From Linanthus parryae (Eukaryota > Streptophyta > Magnoliopsida > Ericales > Polemoniaceae), in the NCBI GenBank assembly GCA_023055425.1, contig JALGPY010000005.1:84547495-84611494 (forward strand): a stretch of DNA of 64,000 nucleotides. The letters run 5' to 3'. The position numbers and the translations under genes were made by a program. Below the pieces are notes generated by a model. That model had not been told where the DNA came from. It worked only from the letters and a program-made list of their open reading frames with translations, and searched no databases. This document shows, in pieces, positions 1-10,392 of the stretch (the first letter of the stretch is position 1; every line of letters begins with the position of its first letter).

Positions 1-1601
1 ATAACTTGTAAATACGGGCGTTTCTCGCGTTATTTTATGATATTTTGTCACATTTGATCGCACGGGTGTGTTTCGTGTTGTTTTGAAAGGAAACGTAACT
101 CGGAGACTGAAAGAAGAGGAGAAACAAACTTCGGAAATTGAGACAAAGCTCGTGATTGGAGAGAAGAAGACAAGATCAGCAGATCACACGACTTGCAAAA
201 CTGAGGTCGTGTGGTCTGGAGCAAGACTTAGAATAAATTTGGAGGAGAAAATTGGGCAACTCACTGTTTCCATGACTTGAGTGGCTGATCGTGCGTTCAG
301 CTTAAGGAGATCGCACGATCTGGTTTTGGCTGATCGTGTGATCTGATTGAAGGAAAACAAGTCCTGGACGCAACTCACCCCAGATCGCATGATCAGGAAT
401 TTCAGATCATGTGATCTCCTTAAAGAAAAATCACACAGACGTGAGAAGAAAAAAAAAGGGGAAGAGATTGATTTCTACAAGGGGACGAACGTGAGAAGAA
501 ATAAAAGGGGAAGAATCTGCAGACGTGAGAAAAAAAGAGAAGGGAGACGAAGGAGGAGAGGGACACAAAGCCACCATTGAAGCTTCTTTGAGTTTAATTT
601 CTTCTACTCTTCTTATTCAATTTTAATGGAGAAACTCATGAGTATTGCTTATTTAGTTATGAGTAACTAAACACTTTTGCTAGGCATCTCGATTTGAGAG
701 CCTAGGGTTCATGTAAACGATGAATATTTTCAGGATTTGATCTTTGCTTCATGATTTATTGATTTCAACTTTTGAATCAATTCTAGATTCTTGTTTATTT
801 TAGTAATCCTAATTGAGTGACACGGTTAGGAGATAAAACTAGGGTTCAAGAACTAGGGTTTGTTCAATAGTTGATTCATGCTTAAAGTTAGCAATATTTT
901 AATTCAATTGTTCATGTACTGTGCTTAATACTCAATTTTTAATGGAGTAGCTAACCGGAAACACTGCTTAGTTAGCGAATGCACGATAGTGATTCTAACT
1001 AACTAGGATGAGACTTGAACATCAATCCCGAATCACTGAGACTGAGAAGAGACGTGTTAGGATTGGCTAGTGTCGGTAGATTCGGTAGGTGAGATTCGAC
1101 TGTTTCGTGCAACGGTGGACCGACAGGACCCATTGTCGTGCATGTCTTTAGCCTACTAGAACGGATCGGTAGACACAAGAGACCGATAGGAGATCGTAGT
1201 CTACCGTGAAGTAGAATGACTTGAGACCGATAGGAGATAGTCAGCGCTGTTACCCGGCTTAGTTAGAATATAGTTAACGTGTTTCTCAGATAATTCGGAA
1301 ATCGTTTACAACCCTAGGTGATCAACGAGATTGCCTAGTCCTCTCCATTAATTGATTAAGAAATCTTCTTGATTTCAGTTTACTATTATTTTTGTTATTG
1401 ATTTCAGCCACTTGTTTGGGGGTGGCAACACCACAATTCACACACTTTTTACTCCGGTTACTTAGTGAACTGCACTATTTTGTTAATTATAAACTTGTTA
1501 CGAGATTGTCCTCGAGGGTTCGACAATCCGGAGTCCTAAAAACACTCCACTCTTACTACTTGACTGTGCACTTACGTAACACGCGCTAATAATTCGCGTC
1601 A
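1..1601 (+). repeat. 3' part of an Athila/Tat-like LTR (solo or 3' LTR)
   Basis: The stretch has no credible gene. Its layout matches the last 900 bp of the well-defined Athila-like LTR at 19307-21516: a transcribed-leader-like region with 'cctaggg' motifs, a 'tactacttga' motif (near 1555), then a GC-rich ending 'aattcgcgtca' at 1591-1601, comparable to the 'aagcgcatca' ending of the other LTR. No tRNA primer site follows 1601, so this is a 3' LTR or a solo LTR whose start lies left of the window. Positions 150-430 hold an array of GATC-cored self-complementary motifs. Family placement is inferred from layout, not from a database match. Confidence 0.42.
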
Positions 1602-1609
1602 CTCTCCCT

Positions 1610-2372
1610 AGTTTATGGAGGAGATATGTAAACCCATGGGACTTCCGCTTATCAATCGAGTTGCGACTTATAAACGAATCATAGATAAACATTGGGAGGT
1701 CAATTGGCTTGTCCTTGTACAAGCAGTAGGCCATTCTGCACAGCTTAAATGTGACTTTAGGCTGAGGATCAACCCCAATCACCCATTTCTTCAAAAATAA
1801 TAATCCACCTAGCCGGTGGAAGGAGAAATTTGTTGCTCACGAGCCATTGAGTTAGAAATGGCCTCCCATCAAAATGTGCCCCCAACACCCCATCAAAATA
1901 GAACTCGCTAACCCTCTCAAGAAGATCGCGTTAACTCAAAGTGTCATTGTGCGTACATCTCTCCTCCAAAGGCCCGAAGTCAATGGCCCTGGCAATAGCC
2001 TATGGCGTGAGCAGTAATCATTTTCGTGGCGGACTGCCACCCCTACTCCAGTATCTGGCATTGAAAACTATTTCTCTAGCCAAATCGGAGTTGAACCTAC
2101 CCTTGCAAAACTTAAGGCATGTAGTTTATGTTCTCAGTATCGAACAAACTCTTAATCTCATAGGGCATGTTCTTGTCCATCGAAAATGGTATCTCGAGCA
2201 TCCCATCTATCCTCAAGAAGGTGTTAGATCCGGCATCTCTATGACCCCTATAGTAGATGAACCTGTAACTATAGTAGTTACACTCGGTAATAGAAGGTGT
2301 CAGATCAATCTCTAACTTTTTATTCCTTCTTTTTCCCAACAAAGGCATGGTGGTGGGGAGAGGCATTCCCAC
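1610..2372 (-). pseudogene. decayed coding remnant, retroelement-like, unrecognised
   Basis: Two minus-strand open pieces (about 1610-1794 and 2112-2372) read like one ancient protein broken by stops and frameshifts. The downstream piece has PQPKVTFKLCRMAYCLYK and DLPMFIYDS; the upstream one has GSNTFLRIDGMLEIPFS. Between them the frame is broken. The style resembles hypothetical plant transposon proteins that accompany Athila/Tat elements, and the neighbouring LTR supports that, but I do not recognise the family with certainty. Non-functional as it stands. Confidence 0.28.
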
Positions 2373-2620
2373 CTCATCGTGAACTGCAGAAGCAGGAACC
2401 TATGAGGCCTCATCTTCAGATATCCTTGGAGGAGATTATTTGGTGTGATTGACACTCACTTTGGTGAGGAGGAACATTATAAGAAAGTAAACAATTTTGA
2501 AAAATTATCAAATCAAACTCCCTGCTACAACCCCAGGTGCCTGGCCTAGTGCTTGAGATTTAAGGGTCTGCTCCCCTTTAGTTTCAATTCCGAATATCAC
2601 GAATTTAATTAGTTTTTTTT

Positions 2621-3266
2621 CACTACTAAAAAATCTGCTTGAAACGGCGGTTTAAAAACCACCGTAATATGTACCAAAACCGCCGTTCATACCAAACACG
2701 GCGGTTTTTTCGGCGGTTCAAAATCAGCCGCTAAGAACCGCGTCGTTAATTGTTAAACGTCACTTTCGACCGACGTAAATTCATTTTTCGTCAGTTCCTT
2801 AAAACCGCCTCTAACCTCTCTGGGAAAAATTTATGGAACGACGAATTGAAGGAACCGCCCTGTATAAATATAATTAATTTCCTGTTGATTTTTATATACT
2901 TATTTTCGTATTTAATTTTAAATTTATAATTTCATTTATTTTTTATCATGAAGGTTCGGTTTTCAGTATTCTGAGTCTCTCTTTTAGGAGTGTTCGAGAT
3001 CGAGGAAGAAATAGAATAGAGAGAGAGAGAGAGAGTCGGGGAGGAAACAGAGAGAGTGAGAAAACGTGATGGAAACATAGAAAGGGAGGCAGAAAGCAGA
3101 ACAGAGACAGAGAGAGATTATTCTCGAAAATAAAAGAACATATAGATTTAATCGAAGAAGAGTGAGGCGAAGTTCAAATCAAGGGTAGGAGACTCAGACC
3201 GAGAACAGAGAGAGGGAGAGAGACAGGAGAACGGGGAAGAGAGAACAAACGAGAGAAGGGAAGGGG

Positions 3267-3322
<56 letters not shown>

Positions 3323-3814
3323 TGAACCGATTGAGAGATACCGGACCGAGGTTGCATCTCCGTCATCGCCATCACCATGGCCATTCGCCAGTAGATCGAA
3401 AAGAGGGAGAGGGTCGGTTGAGCAGCCGCATGTGAGGAGAGGAGAGGAAGGTGGGGTTATAAAGAAGTAGGGTTTTTAATGGATGGTCAGGATTAGATCT
3501 TAAGAATGGACGGGCAGGATTGCTATTTCACAATTAATGGACCTAATAAAATAATCGAAACAATATTTTATTGTTTAATTGATGGCGCTTACTTGACTTG
3601 CGCCATAAAGGTGATTCAATACTCGACGGTTTTTTTAGAATCCACCGTGTGGTGGTTCATGTAAGGGCGGTTCCTGGAACCGCCGTTTCTGATACGGCGG
3701 ATTTTATTATACGCCGTGTATTAAACGGTGCTTAGCCGTAAACTAGTGCTTGTAACGACGGTTTTTTAAACCGCCGTATATAAACCGCCGTGACAGCCTC
3801 TTTTTCTAGTAGTG
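2621..3814. mobile_element. non-autonomous CACTA (En/Spm-type) transposon
   Basis: The element begins CACTACTAAAAAAT and ends with the inverted counterpart TTTTTCTAGTAGTG, the terminal signature of plant CACTA transposons. Both ends carry many copies, in both orientations, of a short subterminal motif (AACCGCCGT and its complement) as expected of transposase-binding subterminal repeats. Length is 1194 bp and no transposase is present, so it must move in trans. The 3-bp target duplication is imperfect (ttt on the left, tct on the right). The centre is a purine-rich GAGA tract. The second CACTA at 25846-30177 has nearly the same termini but a different subterminal motif (CCGTGGC), so the two are different families. 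Confidence 0.8.
3277..3316. repeat. (GA)n microsatellite
   Basis: Almost uninterrupted GA dinucleotides inside the small CACTA element; the wider 3010-3330 region is GAGA-rich. The Leu-Ser open frame on the opposite strand is only this repeat read in codons. Confidence 0.9.
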
Positions 3815-4262
3815 TCTTGGGGCCAGTGGGAATTAACATGACTATCAAAACTATAGATATACCCCATGATTCCACAGTGTAGTCGATGTGCGCGTAAGCT
3901 GGCCAGACACCACGAAAAATCCCCACAATCCTCCTACAATATCGTAATAAGTCTACTCCAACAAATAAAATTATACTGAAGGAGTATCATTTCATAGACA
4001 ATTAGACACATATATGAGGAAGCACACTTCTATTGTAAAATTAAGGAGTAGGAGTACATGTGATACTGAAAAACTGAAAAAAGGACAGAAGACCATTTTC
4101 GCAGGTAAAACGATTGCATTGAGCTCATACAACAAGCTAGCCTTTAGGTCTCCTAGTGGCACGCTAAAGGAGTGAGGATCATTAAGGGTTGCAACCCAAA
4201 ATGATCATCATAATTTTATTCATACCGGTACATATTATTAGCATGCAGGTAGGGGCCTGGTC

Positions 4263-4563
4263 TTATTTGATTGACAACTGTTCCTCCTCAGTCGCAATCT
4301 TGTTGAAGTTGTAGGCATCGGTACCCTTGTAAGCCACTTGTTTGGGTAATGTCAACAAGGGCTGTGCGGCAAAAATGAAGAATTCGGTCTCTTTGTTTAT
4401 AAAGTTTCCGAATTCATACAAAGAATGCTGATACACAGTGTCCGCCAACTCCACAGCAATGTACTTGTCACTTGGGAACAGCTGAAATTTTAAAGAGCCA
4501 TCGGTAATGCCCACTTTCATCTAAGTACAGGACCAACTAGCATTTTGGAAAACTAGCAGCCAT
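4263..4563 (-). pseudogene. broken minus-strand gene, product unrecognised
   Basis: An 85-codon open frame (4520 down to 4263) has clear protein character, with segments such as FPSDKYIAVELADTVYQHS and NKETEFFIFAAQPLLTLPK, ending in TAA after TEEEQLSIK. A better start, ATG in the context caaaATGGCT (4563-4561), lies just upstream but runs into TAG after eight codons (MAASFPKC), so one or two small changes appear to have separated start and body. A TATA-like CTATAAATTAG lies 95-105 bp upstream of that ATG. I do not recognise the protein. Further exons to the left could have been disrupted by the CACTA element at 2621-3814. It could instead be a captured gene fragment. Confidence 0.35.
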
Positions 4564-4657
4564 TTTGATTACTCACTCACTCTTTTCTTTTTCAAACTCT
4601 TTTTGTGTTTCTCTTGCCTTGCCTTGTTCTGTTCTTATTATAGCTGTAGAACTGAAG

Positions 4658-4668
4658 CTAATTTATAG
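4658..4668 (-). promoter_or_regulatory. TATA box of the broken gene
   Basis: On the minus strand the sequence reads CTATAAATTAG, followed by an A- and GA-rich leader of about 100 nt that reaches the caaaATGGCT start at 4563. Spacing fits a plant core promoter. Activity cannot be judged from sequence. Confidence 0.4.
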
Positions 4669-5369
4669 GAGAAAGAACACAAAAGCGGGTACTCCTCCAT
4701 AGTATTCTTTACTCAAAATAGAGCACGCGAGTTTAGTAAAAAGTTTATACGGATAAGGATATTATTCCCGTCCATTATTAGCTAGGAGTATTCTTCTTTT
4801 TCAAAGTCGAACAAATTCAAAGTAATATGCATCACATTTTTGCATGGAGCATATCCTCCCCCGCCATTTGAGTGACTGTTTTATCTATGCTCCCTTTCCT
4901 TTTATTTTACCAATATGAAGTTAATTTCTTCTTTGATTTCAACATCTAAACTCTGACATCTTTTCTTATCTCTCCCTCCCTCTCTCTCTCATTCTACTTT
5001 ACCCAATCAAATCTCCCTTTTTTTACCTCACTTCTCTTATCTTGTTTTTTTTTTTTTAGGAAAACGTTTATTGTCTTGTTACCAACTCTTAAAACAGCAG
5101 AGATATGTCAAATAACAGCAATAAAGTTAATTAATGATGGCACTCAAGTATGTCACTATTTTACTTTTTAGAGACTTCTTCTATGTTTTGAATAAAGTTA
5201 AATAATGATGGCACTCAGATAAAGAGGATGTCAGTATTTTCTTCTTTTCTATCATTTTAGAGACTTCTTCTATGTTTCGAAGAAATATGGTAGGAGATTG
5301 CATTCGGGTTAGAGCAATTCGAGAAGCTTCGGACTTCACACACACGAACACGTTAACACACTTTGAACT
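4669..5369. other. AT-rich intergenic stretch, nothing recognised
   Basis: No open frame with protein character. Two short near-duplicate passages occur around 5140-5190 and 5190-5280 (both include 'agagacttcttctatgttt' and 'taatgatggcactca'), a local duplication of unknown origin. Confidence 0.5.
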
Positions 5370-5891
5370 TGATATTTTTGATCGATCAATAATAAAAATT
5401 ACTGAAACTACAATTTTTTAAACAGAAAATAAACTACCCTTAACTAGACGGTCCGACCTAATTGGACGGGAAAGTATCGACAAGAAAACCCGGTCCAATT
5501 ATTTACCTACTAAATAAATAACAACTAAATAAATAAATATCTATTAACTAATTAAATAAATATTATACTTACGACTAATTAACCGCAATGATACGGTTAC
5601 CCATATCAACTCCTCAACGGTTGAAAAACACCTTGTCCTCATGGTGAACACGTGAAAAATCTTCAATACATCCCAAAGTAATTGTGCCCGGAGCAAATGG
5701 ACGGCGAACAATTTTGAGAACCTCCCTTTTTAGTCCCAAATCAACACTTAGCCAAAATACATTCTGCCCAAACGACTTAGGCCCATAAGAAAAATGAGGC
5801 CGAATTGAAGACTTGAGCCCAACTGTAGATTTCAGCCAAAATGGAAAATTCAACTCAAGGGTAATTTCAACCCTAGCTTCTTCCTGCGGAG

Positions 5892-5962
<71 letters not shown>

Positions 5963-6494
5963 GGAACTTCCCTTCGGTGTCGCAGGTGATTGCTATGACT
6001 CTTGGACGGGGTGGTGGTTCCTTTGTGAGTGGCACAGCGCCCTGATCCAGGCAGCGACGGTGGTGGTTCAGCTGGTGAGTGGCTCTTGGACGACAGTGGT
6101 TGTTCCGCTGTTTTGAGCGGCAAATAGTCGATCCAATTCCTCATTTATGGCTTTCCTCACAAGCTCCACGATTTTTTGCAGTGATTCCGCAGATAATTCC
6201 ATGATGTTCATCATTGATCTCACCAGTTGATTGGTGAAAGTCAATGAAAGGACCACTTGATTTGTGATTGATCGATAATAAAAGTACTGAAACTATATTT
6301 GTTTAAATAGAAAGTAAAGTAACCCTAACTAGACGATTCGACATAACGGGCCACAAAAAATTGATAAGAAAACAGGACCATTTAATTAAATCTTAAATAA
6401 ATAATAACTAACGAAATAAATAAAAATGTATTAACTAATTAAATAAATATTATAACTAACGACTAATTAACTGCAATGATAGGGTTGAATGACT
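5370..6494 (-). mobile_element. small internally deleted LTR retroelement (TRIM-like)
   Basis: Two diverged direct repeats bracket this unit: about 5370-5604 and 6262-6494 share colinear blocks such as 'gatcgat(c)aataataaaa', 'taactagacg', 'attaactaattaaataaata' and 'cgactaattaacYgcaatgata'. Between them, on the minus strand, is a short frame starting near 6256 (MVLSLTFTNQLVRSMMNIME, acidic and helical, gag-like) that ends at 6068. It is followed by a proline-rich region, a 67-bp homopolymer and a tail ending HHEDKVFFNR just before the left repeat, as expected of a pol C-terminus next to a 3' LTR. The integrase, RT and protease are missing. Exact LTR edges and TSD are not clear. Confidence 0.5.
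5892..5958. repeat. poly(A)67 homopolymer
   Basis: An uninterrupted run of A inside the small LTR element. The poly-Phe open frames on the minus strand are artefacts of it. Its length is likely to be unstable or mis-assembled. Confidence 0.9.
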
Positions 6495-7319
6495 GTTTCC
6501 AGTTCTAGGTCCAGTTTGCTTGTTTTCTTAATTTGATTGATTCTTTACATTTGTTTCAATAAGAAAATAAAATATAACTATTATTAGACAGAGCACCATG
6601 TTTACATTTTCGACGTTTATCTCTATTATAAACTGTGATGGTCTCATTTTCTTTTATCTCTAAATCATAAGTGTTCGATTTAGGATGACAGTTTTACTAA
6701 AGTTGTTTGGTTAATGTAGTAAAGCAAGCATATCAGAATAATACACGAAATTTCCCACTAGATGGAGTTGAAAAGAACTTATACCAGTGGAATGCAGTAT
6801 ATAGTCTTTTTGCCATCTTGTTTTTTATATAAGGTACACACAAGAAAATATACTCTGACATTTTCCACTGAGAGAGGTTGAATAAAATCTACGATTCTCC
6901 ACCACAAGATGGAGCAAATATTCTTCAACTCAAAGATAGGGCACATGATTTTAGTTAAAAGGTTTATACGAACAGGACGGTCGTAATTACTAGCATGCTT
7001 CTTCTTATGGTCACATCTATACTTGGCATCTTTCTTTTCAAATATATATTTATCTACATCTATCTTTTTATATATAATTTTAGACGAAACGTATTTTATT
7101 CTTGCAACATTTGTCATTAGCCTCATGTCATAGTTGTCATGCAAGGACCAATCAAAACATTCCACATGATTCTAAATTTCTATTAGGGTTATGAATAGGA
7201 TCATGCTTATTTTCACTCTTTCTACTTAGATAGAGTTTGGAAGTTAATTGTAGTATAATTCAATTATCAACCACATATTGAAGGCACAGGTAGATAAGTA
7301 TGAGAGGGAAGAAACTAAC
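6495..7319. other. AT-rich stretch, possible intron, nothing recognised
   Basis: A 128-codon minus-strand frame (7165-6779) exists but is Lys/Ile/Tyr-rich, has no motif I recognise and no supporting context. If 7320-7367 is a real first exon, this would be intron or later exons of that gene. Confidence 0.3.
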
Positions 7320-7367
7320 CTCTGCCACGTCGTCCTTCAGCTCCATTGGTTTTTTTTCGTCAGCCAT
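7320..7367 (-). CDS. candidate first coding exon of a minus-strand gene
   Basis: On the minus strand ATG sits in a good plant context (caatcATGGCT), opens 16 charged codons (MADEKKPMELKDDVAE) and meets a splice-donor-like GAG|GTTAGT at 7320/7319. Upstream, 'aaaccctagacctcc' resembles a plant 5' leader. The copia-like element at 7501-17180 inserted about 130 bp upstream of this ATG. I cannot find the next exon with confidence, so the product is unknown. Confidence 0.33.
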
Positions 7368-7500
7368 GATTGATGATTGTTTAATAACCTAGAAATCAGC
7401 CAAAAATGTAGAAATTACAACCAGATCGAGGAAACTTAATTCTGACAATTAGACACAGCAACATCTGTCGGCGACTAAACCCTAGACCTCCCCAAATTGG

Positions 7501-8131
7501 TGTTGGAAAATATGGTTTTGACCCGACTTCAAACCCGGGTTCGAGAAAGCTCACTTGAGAGCTTACATAAAATTATAGAAGTAAAGAGATTTGTTCTTGA
7601 TCTCATTCGTCAAAACCATTTATTGATGAATGAAAAAATAAGACATTTAAGCTTAACGTCTCTCAATTGAGGAATGTAAATTAGTTGCATGCGCATTTTA
7701 ATTTGAATTGAAAAGTTGTAACATTTCAATTTGAAATGAACAATTGCAACTATTCGTAAGAGGTGCCTTATTTCTATAAATAGTAGCCTCTCCTCTCATT
7801 CTAGTGATTCCAATAATCATTCTTATTCTCTCAATATCTCTCAAACATAGTTTTGTTCGCCGTGTACTGTACACTGGTGCATCGTCTACAATACAGGAAG
7901 GAATTTTATCCTGGGAAGCAATTCGCCTTGTAGGATTCCACAAAAACGCACCAACTGTGGGGGGGCGAATACTGCTTTACGGAGATCGTCGTCGTACGAG
8001 ACTGTCCTTCAACTCATCTCCGGTTTAGTTGGCTTTTGGCATTTATTCTGTAAGTTTGTTTTTATCATTTTTGTGCTATTCTTCACTTCTGTTTTTTTTT
8101 ATTAGAACAAATTTGAATCTATTTTCTAACA
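7501..8131 (+). repeat. 5' LTR of the gene-carrying element
   Basis: 631 bp, TG...CA, ending TTTTCTAACA. It contains a TATA-like box CTATAAATAG at 7774-7783. The sequence just inside (atcgtaaagcagtg) is not the usual initiator-Met primer site of copia elements, so the primer tRNA is unclear. Confidence 0.88.
7774..7783 (+). promoter_or_regulatory. TATA box in 5' LTR
   Basis: CTATAAATAG; the right LTR has CTATATATAG at the same place (16824-16833). Transcription would be expected to start about 30 bp downstream, near 7810. Confidence 0.5.
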
Positions 8132-8412
8132 ATCGTAAAGCAGTGTTAGACTCTTTTTGTTCTCTTTAGTTCGTGAAAACTATTTGTTCAAATTGGTATG
8201 ATCTGATCATTTTATCTGTAATCAGATTATTTTATAGTTACATAAATTGTAGTGTATATATCAAATTGAGTTTAATAATTTTATGTGAGGTTGAGAGTTT
8301 CTGAAACAACCAAGTGACCAGACAGACGCAAACCTCTTTATTATGCCTAATCTTCTTCAGAATTGAGATCGATGCTATGTGTTTCTATCTGATCCGTTCG
8401 GAGGGTAAGAAG

Positions 8413-9217
8413 ATGGACGCCTACATGGACGTCTTCCTCTTCGTCGTCCTCTAGCAGTACCTCGAAGAACGAAGCATCCGATTCAAGCCTATCTCATCTT
8501 CGTCATCCGTCGAAACTCCTCTCCTCTACGAGAAGATAACCCTCGGGGGATGATGGAAGCCGGCCAAGTTTGTTGGAGCGATTGTGTTCGGTTTTAACCG
8601 AACCAGATATCTCTCCAAGGATACGAACGAATCGGAAAGATCAGTGGTTGTTGATGTTACTCTTCGGCAACATCGGCCTCTACTTCTTATCCTTGTTTGT
8701 TCATTTCTCTCCCTACCGCCTCTGTATCATCTTCTTCTTCCAACCTCTCACCGATTTCGGACTCCTCAATGTCCTCCTCAGCGCCAGTTTGAACCAATCG
8801 ATGTGTCTCTTCGGCTTATGGGATATTCGTGGGTCGTGTTTTCCATGTGCGCTAGGGTCGCCTCCTTGCGATACTGTTTGCTAGTGAAATCATTATGGAT
8901 CTGGCAGTGACTGGTGGTGACGGCGGGGAAGTTTCAGCAATGGAAAATAAGAATTTCATTGAGTAACCGGCGGTGGAGAGGAAAAGGGAGGCGAAGAAAT
9001 TTGAGCATCGCATTCGATTGGCCTCTGTTTATTACTGAGGAGTGATCAACTGATCATGATGAGGGGGATGGCGAGTTATTGCCTGATGCTCATGATCATG
9101 TCATTTAATGGAGGTGTGTTCATCACTATTGTGGTGGGGCTAGCCGTCGGGTACTTGCTGTTCAGAAACTCGGATCATGACCGGTTCGTCGTTGACAATC
9201 CCTGCGGCTACGCTTAG
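8413..9217 (+). pseudogene. COPT5-like copper transporter, disrupted copy inside an LTR element
   Basis: COPT/CTR proteins are small three-helix copper permeases; COPT5 acts at the vacuolar/prevacuolar membrane. Two pieces are visible in the same order as the gene. The first (8413-8553) reads through the helix-1 end and linker: an in-frame TAG at 8452-8454, then QYLEERSIRFKPISSSSS and ETPLLYEK, matching the YQYLE..R..FK linker of COPT5. The second (9068-9217) contains helices 2-3 with the family hallmark [19 protein letters not shown] and the COPT5-type tail VVDNPCGYA followed by TAG. The N-terminal methionine-rich metal motif is not seen. About 510 bp of unrecognised DNA separates the pieces. 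No function is expected. It lies between the LTRs, so it is cargo of the retroelement. Confidence 0.74.
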
Positions 9218-9914
9218 AGATCAATCCGATTAGACGTTATCGGAATTATGAAACTCTGTCCAATTTTGGCTGACGTGTATTTTAGTGGTTGATGATGGTT
9301 GGATCTAATGATTCAAACGAACAGTGTGTTTCTGGGTTCAAAAACAAAGTTAGGATATTTGCCTTCCTTGGTAACCTCTGGTTCATAGGGAATATAAAAT
9401 TAAAAAAAACCTCTGGTTCATAGAGTCACTTGTGAGTTCAAACCACCATGTGACCGTTAGTGGAAACACTTACATTGTGTGAGTTTCAGATTGTTACCCT
9501 TGTTACAATGCCTTTTTGTCTTTTGCATAGAGTCAGAGAGGTGTCTTTTGCACCCTTTCAGTCCATGCGGGCTGTTAACAAAGAACACACGAAAATGGGA
9601 AATAGACAGAACGGAATTTCCAATTTCGGAGAAATAAAGGAATAACGTCAGGAGTTGATAAAAACGCCATGGAGGATTCAGCAATAGCATATGAATCCCC
9701 GCAATCACTGGTTTTGACCCTCTTTTGCATAAAACTACCCCTGCAATCTATTTTGGCTAACAGAATGGTCTATAAGTCTTGGTACAACGTTACCCTTGAC
9801 CGGTACCATTTTAAAGTTGTACTTCGTCATGGTAACCCAATAGTTGGCAAAATTTAAAACTTTGTCCGATTGGAGAGGGTAAAGCTTTGCATATTTTATA
9901 TGGCAGCGCCTCAG
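9218..9914. other. interior of the LTR element, nothing recognised
   Basis: A short direct repeat 'cctctggttcatag' occurs at about 9386 and 9410. No retroviral-type or host-gene motif was recognised. Small open frames on both strands look random. Confidence 0.4.
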
Positions 9915-10385
9915 TATTAAGAAAGTGAAGAAGGAAGAAGATGATGCGAGGGAAGAACATCAAAGAAGGAAGAAAATCTCCAAATGTTTTCATAGAAATC
10001 AAAATACTGCAAGTTCACTAGTTATATCCTCACAGACGAGGATTAACCAAACTACAGGGACTAGAAAGTAAATAAAAGAAAATAAAACACCTCATCAGTT
10101 ATGAACCAGCCAATCAGATGGTGCCACGCCATCTAATCAAGCCAACTCAGCTAACGGGCTTAACAAACTTTTAATCAAAAATTAAAGCTAATACAAAACG
10201 ACACCGTCCTATTAATCTTTCAAATATAACGTCTAGAAGTGATCCAACGGTGATGATAAAAGCTCTGCTACTGATCCTACGGCTACTGCTATTCCGGATG
10301 TTACTGTTCATTTGGTAAATCTCATACCAAATGAACAGTAACTTTGTCAACTTCAAATCCATCCAGCAGCCTCATTTCTTCAATA
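9915..10385 (-). repeat. full 3' LTR of the nested copia element
   Basis: 471 bp directly after the polypurine tract. Contains the perfect palindrome TTACTGTTCATTTGGTA ... TACCAAATGAACAGTAA near 10300-10342. A diverged homologue with the same order of blocks lies at 63660-64000 on the opposite strand. Confidence 0.85.
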
Positions 10386-10392
10386 CCTCCCC

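Noticed and set aside
2112..2372. Intact small gene on the minus strand
   Set aside because: The frame is one piece of a longer decayed remnant; the next piece is out of frame at 1610-1794.
3148..3384. Minus-strand open frame rich in Leu-Ser
   Set aside because: It is the (GA)n microsatellite of the CACTA element read as codons.
5614..6144. 176-codon minus-strand frame with a long Phe run
   Set aside because: The frame is held open by a poly(A)67 homopolymer. The flanking parts are remnants of a small LTR element, not a gene.
6779..7165. 128-codon minus-strand frame
   Set aside because: Composition is that of AT-rich non-coding DNA, with no motif and no supporting context.
8554..8910. 104- and 108-codon overlapping open frames next to the COPT5-like copy
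   Set aside because: Two frames over the same DNA, neither with a recognisable motif. No support for a separate gene.
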